Below are positions 15,166-16,817 of a stretch of 16,817 bases of DNA, piece by piece. Numbering within the stretch: the stretch's first letter is position 1; every line of letters starts with the position of its first letter. Both the position numbers and the translations under genes were made by a program. The notes under the pieces are model-generated. The model saw only the letters and a list, made by a program, of their open reading frames with translations, was not told the DNA's origin and did no database searches. Source of the DNA: SLLG01 sp964403935. GTDB taxonomy: Bacteria; Verrucomicrobiota; Verrucomicrobiia; Opitutales; Oceanipulchritudinaceae. Location of the stretch: the NCBI GenBank assembly GCA_964403935.1, contig CAYOIB010000058.1, positions 1-16,817 on the forward strand, given 5' to 3'.

Positions 15166-15525
15166 AGTTGCGTCAGGATCCAGGCTGTAAGAGGCCGCTC
15201 GCTGCCCCGGTTATTCAAAGAAGACCAGAGAGGATGCTTCGGTGATCAGAAAGCTCAGGTTGCCACGCGGTGGTTATCCTAAGTGCCCGATGGATCATCT
15301 TTATGGTATATCCTCGCTGTCTGCCGCAGGTGGACGGCGGTATCGGGGAGGAATGGCCGGAATGGTGTGCCCCGGCCGTTCGATGGGTGGACCGGAGTCC
15401 CGTTTCAGAGGCCTCACAGGTCATCGTCGAACCCCAGCGGCTGTCTGTCTCAAGAGGTGTTTGGCTTGGGGTTTACTTGAGGCTTTGAATGTTTGCTGTG
15501 CGGGGTCCGGATGTAAGGAAACTCT

Positions 15526-15567
15526 ACCTGGCAGGTGGTGGGGTGAGGCTATTTGGCAGGTGGTGGG
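15526..15567. repeat. Pair of 14-bp direct repeats with an embedded palindrome at the transposase 3' end
   Basis: TGGCAGGTGGTGGG occurs at 15529-15542 and again at 15554-15567, a 25-bp period. The first copy is part of the palindrome ACCTG-G-CAGGT (15526-15536). The second copy ends 3 bp before the transposase stop codon (15571-15573 on the minus strand), so the repeats lie immediately 3' of that gene. Confidence 0.55.
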
Positions 15568-15570
15568 TTT

Positions 15571-16611
15571 TCAGGAAAGGATGTTGTGGGTGAGGTTGCG
15601 TGCGCAGTGGAGTTGGTTCCATTCGCCACCGCGGAGTTTTCTGGCGGCGGTGCGGCGTGAGGCAGGGAAGAGGTGCCGGTGGTCGCGGAACCATTCTTCA
15701 ATGTAGGCTTTGCTTCCGATGATCATGCCGTCGGTGAGGTAGCGCACGCGGCAACGCATGAGTTCGGCAGGGCTGAGGTGTCCGCCTTTGGCGAGGACAG
15801 CGCGGGCCTTTTCTGGTGAGAGGGTGGCCTGGTTTGAGGGTTTTTTGCCCCGGCTGGTGGCGGGTTCGGTGGCGGTGGCAAAGAGGAGCATGCGGTAGTG
15901 TCGGTGGACGCGGTCCCGATCGGTCCCGGCGATGCGTGCGATATGTTCATAGAGGGGCAGGGCGTTGGGCTTTCCCTTGCCGATGCTTTCGCCGTAGCCG
16001 CTGAAGGGGTAGTCTTTGGGGTCGTCGACGATGCCTGCGCGCACGGGGTTGAGATCGATGTATGCGGCGATGGTGGCCAGGGCGGTGGTGGAGGGTTGGA
16101 CCAGGACGCTTTTGAAGCGGTCTTCCCAGAGGGTGCCGCAGCGGGCGTTGGAGCGGTTGTAGATGATGGAGAAGCGTTGATTGAGGATTTTCATGAACAT
16201 GGGGAGGGAGCCCATGCGGTTGATCAGGAGTGCGCGCATGGCTTCACGGGTGGATCCGCCTTCTTCGAGGGCGCGTGAGATGCGCTCGAGGGAGAGCTTT
16301 TGCCTTGGGCGTTGGTGGCCGTAGAGGAGGGCGGCTCGCTTCAGGAGGGCTTTGTCGCCGAGGTGGCCGATTTTTTCAGGAACGCAGAGGAGGATGTGGT
16401 AGTGGTTGTTAAGGATGCAGAAGGTGAGGATCTTGATGCCGCAGAAGGCGGAGACGCGGTGCATGAGATCGCGGAGGATTCGCATGTTGGTGTGATCGAG
16501 GAGGTGGAGCTGGCCGTTGATTCTGCTGACACAGTGGTAAGTTGCGTGTTTGCCTTTGAGGATCACGCGGGGCCGGCGTCGGGAGGCATAGGGAATAAGG
16601 GGTGTATTCAT
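15571..16611 (-). CDS. HUH/Y1-type transposase-like protein (REP-associated tyrosine transposase group)
   Basis: A 346-aa protein. The N-terminal half is the Y1/IS200-like HUH fold: GKHATYHCVSRINGQLHLLD (20-39), metal-binding His70-Tyr71-His72 in LNNHYHILL, then GTLWEDRFKSVLV (159-171) and AAYIDLNPVRAGIVDDPKDY (182-201), where Tyr184 is my candidate nucleophile by analogy with RAYT proteins. Typical RAYTs are about 165-220 aa; the extra length comes from a helical insert (about 80-140) between HUH and tyrosine motifs and a C-terminal domain (about 225-346) containing RYLTDGMIIGSKAYIEEWF. No terminal inverted repeats or target duplication are seen, so it may be a domesticated single-copy enzyme acting on genomic palindromes rather than an IS. 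Start at 16611; AGGCGG upstream is a weak ribosome site. Confidence 0.88.
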   Translation of the reverse strand: MNTPLIPYASRRRPRVILKGKHATYHCVSRINGQLHLLDHTNMRILRDLMHRVSAFCGIKILTFCILNNHYHILLCVPEKIGHLGDKALLKRAALLYGHQRPRQKLSLERISRALEEGGSTREAMRALLINRMGSLPMFMKILNQRFSIIYNRSNARCGTLWEDRFKSVLVQPSTTALATIAAYIDLNPVRAGIVDDPKDYPFSGYGESIGKGKPNALPLYEHIARIAGTDRDRVHRHYRMLLFATATEPATSRGKKPSNQATLSPEKARAVLAKGGHLSPAELMRCRVRYLTDGMIIGSKAYIEEWFRDHRHLFPASRRTAARKLRGGEWNQLHCARNLTHNILS

Positions 16612-16817
16612 AACGCCGCCTGTGTAAACATGCGTTCATGTGTCGGCAAGCGAATTCTTTACATTCCAGAGCGGCTTTTGTGAGGCGTTCCTGGTTCGAT
16701 ATTGTCGAGCCACCGAGAGATGGTCGGAGAGATCTTGGAGGGGCGTTGATTAGCCGATACAGGCAAGTCGAGCCGGGGCCGGGGGCCGGGCCGGCTTTGT
16801 CAACGAATAATTTACCT
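16612..16817. other. Upstream region of the transposase-like gene
   Basis: 206 bp running to the window edge with no gene called. It holds a small hairpin ACATG-CGTT-CATGT (16628-16641), which on the minus strand lies just upstream of the transposase start, and the GC-rich inverted repeat at 16772-16795. On the minus strand TTGACA lies next to that GC-rich repeat at the window edge, but no -10 is found at the right spacing. Confidence 0.4.
16772..16795. repeat. GC-only inverted repeat near the window edge
   Basis: GCCGG (16772-16776) pairs with CCGGC (16791-16795), and an inner GGCC (16777-16780) pairs with GGCC (16784-16787) leaving a GGG loop and a GGG bulge. All 24 bases are G or C. It could be a REP-like palindrome linked to the neighbouring RAYT-type gene or a terminator stem for a gene outside the window. 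Confidence 0.4.

Larger units (their letters stand above)
15124..15570. other. 447-bp intergenic stretch between asnS and the transposase-like gene
   Basis: The only coding candidate is a 72-codon forward frame from a GTG at 15270 to a TGA at 15486-15488, containing EEWPEWCAPAVRWVDRSPV. It has no ribosome site or recognisable family and I do not call it. Other contents are a 21-bp palindrome near asnS, a small CCAC/GTGG hairpin at 15263-15273, and a 14-bp direct repeat at the transposase end. No tRNA and no strong terminator for either convergent gene was found. Confidence 0.55.

Noticed and set aside
15270..15488. 72-codon frame with a GTG start between asnS and the transposase-like gene
   Set aside because: No Shine-Dalgarno, no family resemblance, and competing open frames of similar length in the same stretch; kept only as a note in the spacer entry.
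15898..16683. Open frames on the + strand opposite the transposase-like gene, rich in Gly, Val, Asp and Glu
   Set aside because: Composition is what the complement of an Ala/Arg/His-rich coding strand gives; no motif or ribosome site.
1..16817. CRISPR arrays, tRNA/rRNA genes, phage or defence genes
   Set aside because: No regularly spaced repeats, cloverleaf-like sequences or recognisable defence/phage proteins were seen in the spacers or coding regions.

Overview
The window looks like a chromosomal segment of a free-living, moderately GC-rich Gram-negative bacterium. The gene content is mostly core metabolism and translation. My best guess is Verrucomicrobiota, class Opitutia (Puniceicoccales/Opitutales-like), from the general look of the proteins and the long HUH transposase-like gene. 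No phylogenetic marker was checked, so this is inference.

Region 1 (1-5431, + strand) is a tightly packed apparent operon: the 3' end of an unidentified gene, guaA (GMP synthase), a periplasmic LolA-like protein, hisD, hisC and hisB. Gaps are a few bases or overlaps (guaA stop 8 bp before the LolA-like start; hisD/hisC overlap ATGA; hisB begins 19 bp inside hisC). Region 2 (5432-5744) is a 313-bp spacer with several inverted repeats, followed by cimA (citramalate synthase, + strand), which feeds isoleucine synthesis from pyruvate and acetyl-CoA.

Region 3 (7372-12823, - strand, convergent to cimA) is the complete 2-oxoglutarate dehydrogenase cluster sucA-sucB-lpd (E1, E2, E3). A near-perfect 26-bp dyad sits just upstream of sucA in the 153-bp divergent intergenic region; this is the most convincing unexplained non-coding signal here.

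Region 4 (12977-15123, + strand) holds a 79-aa protein of unknown function, a SUI1/eIF1-family (YciH-like) protein with a Pro/Gly-rich linker, and asnS (asparaginyl-tRNA synthetase). Region 5 (15124-16817) is a 447-bp spacer with a 21-bp palindrome and a pair of 14-bp direct repeats. It is followed by a - strand REP-associated-tyrosine-transposase-like gene (346 aa) and a 206-bp tail with a GC-rich hairpin.

Many starts lack a recognisable Shine-Dalgarno sequence (hisB, cimA, lpd, sucB, sucA, the SUI1 gene, asnS). I found no CRISPR array, tRNA, rRNA, phage gene or defence system. No clearly new multi-gene system is visible; the leads worth following are regulatory palindromes, an out-of-place LolA-like gene, and the transposase with its flanking repeats.
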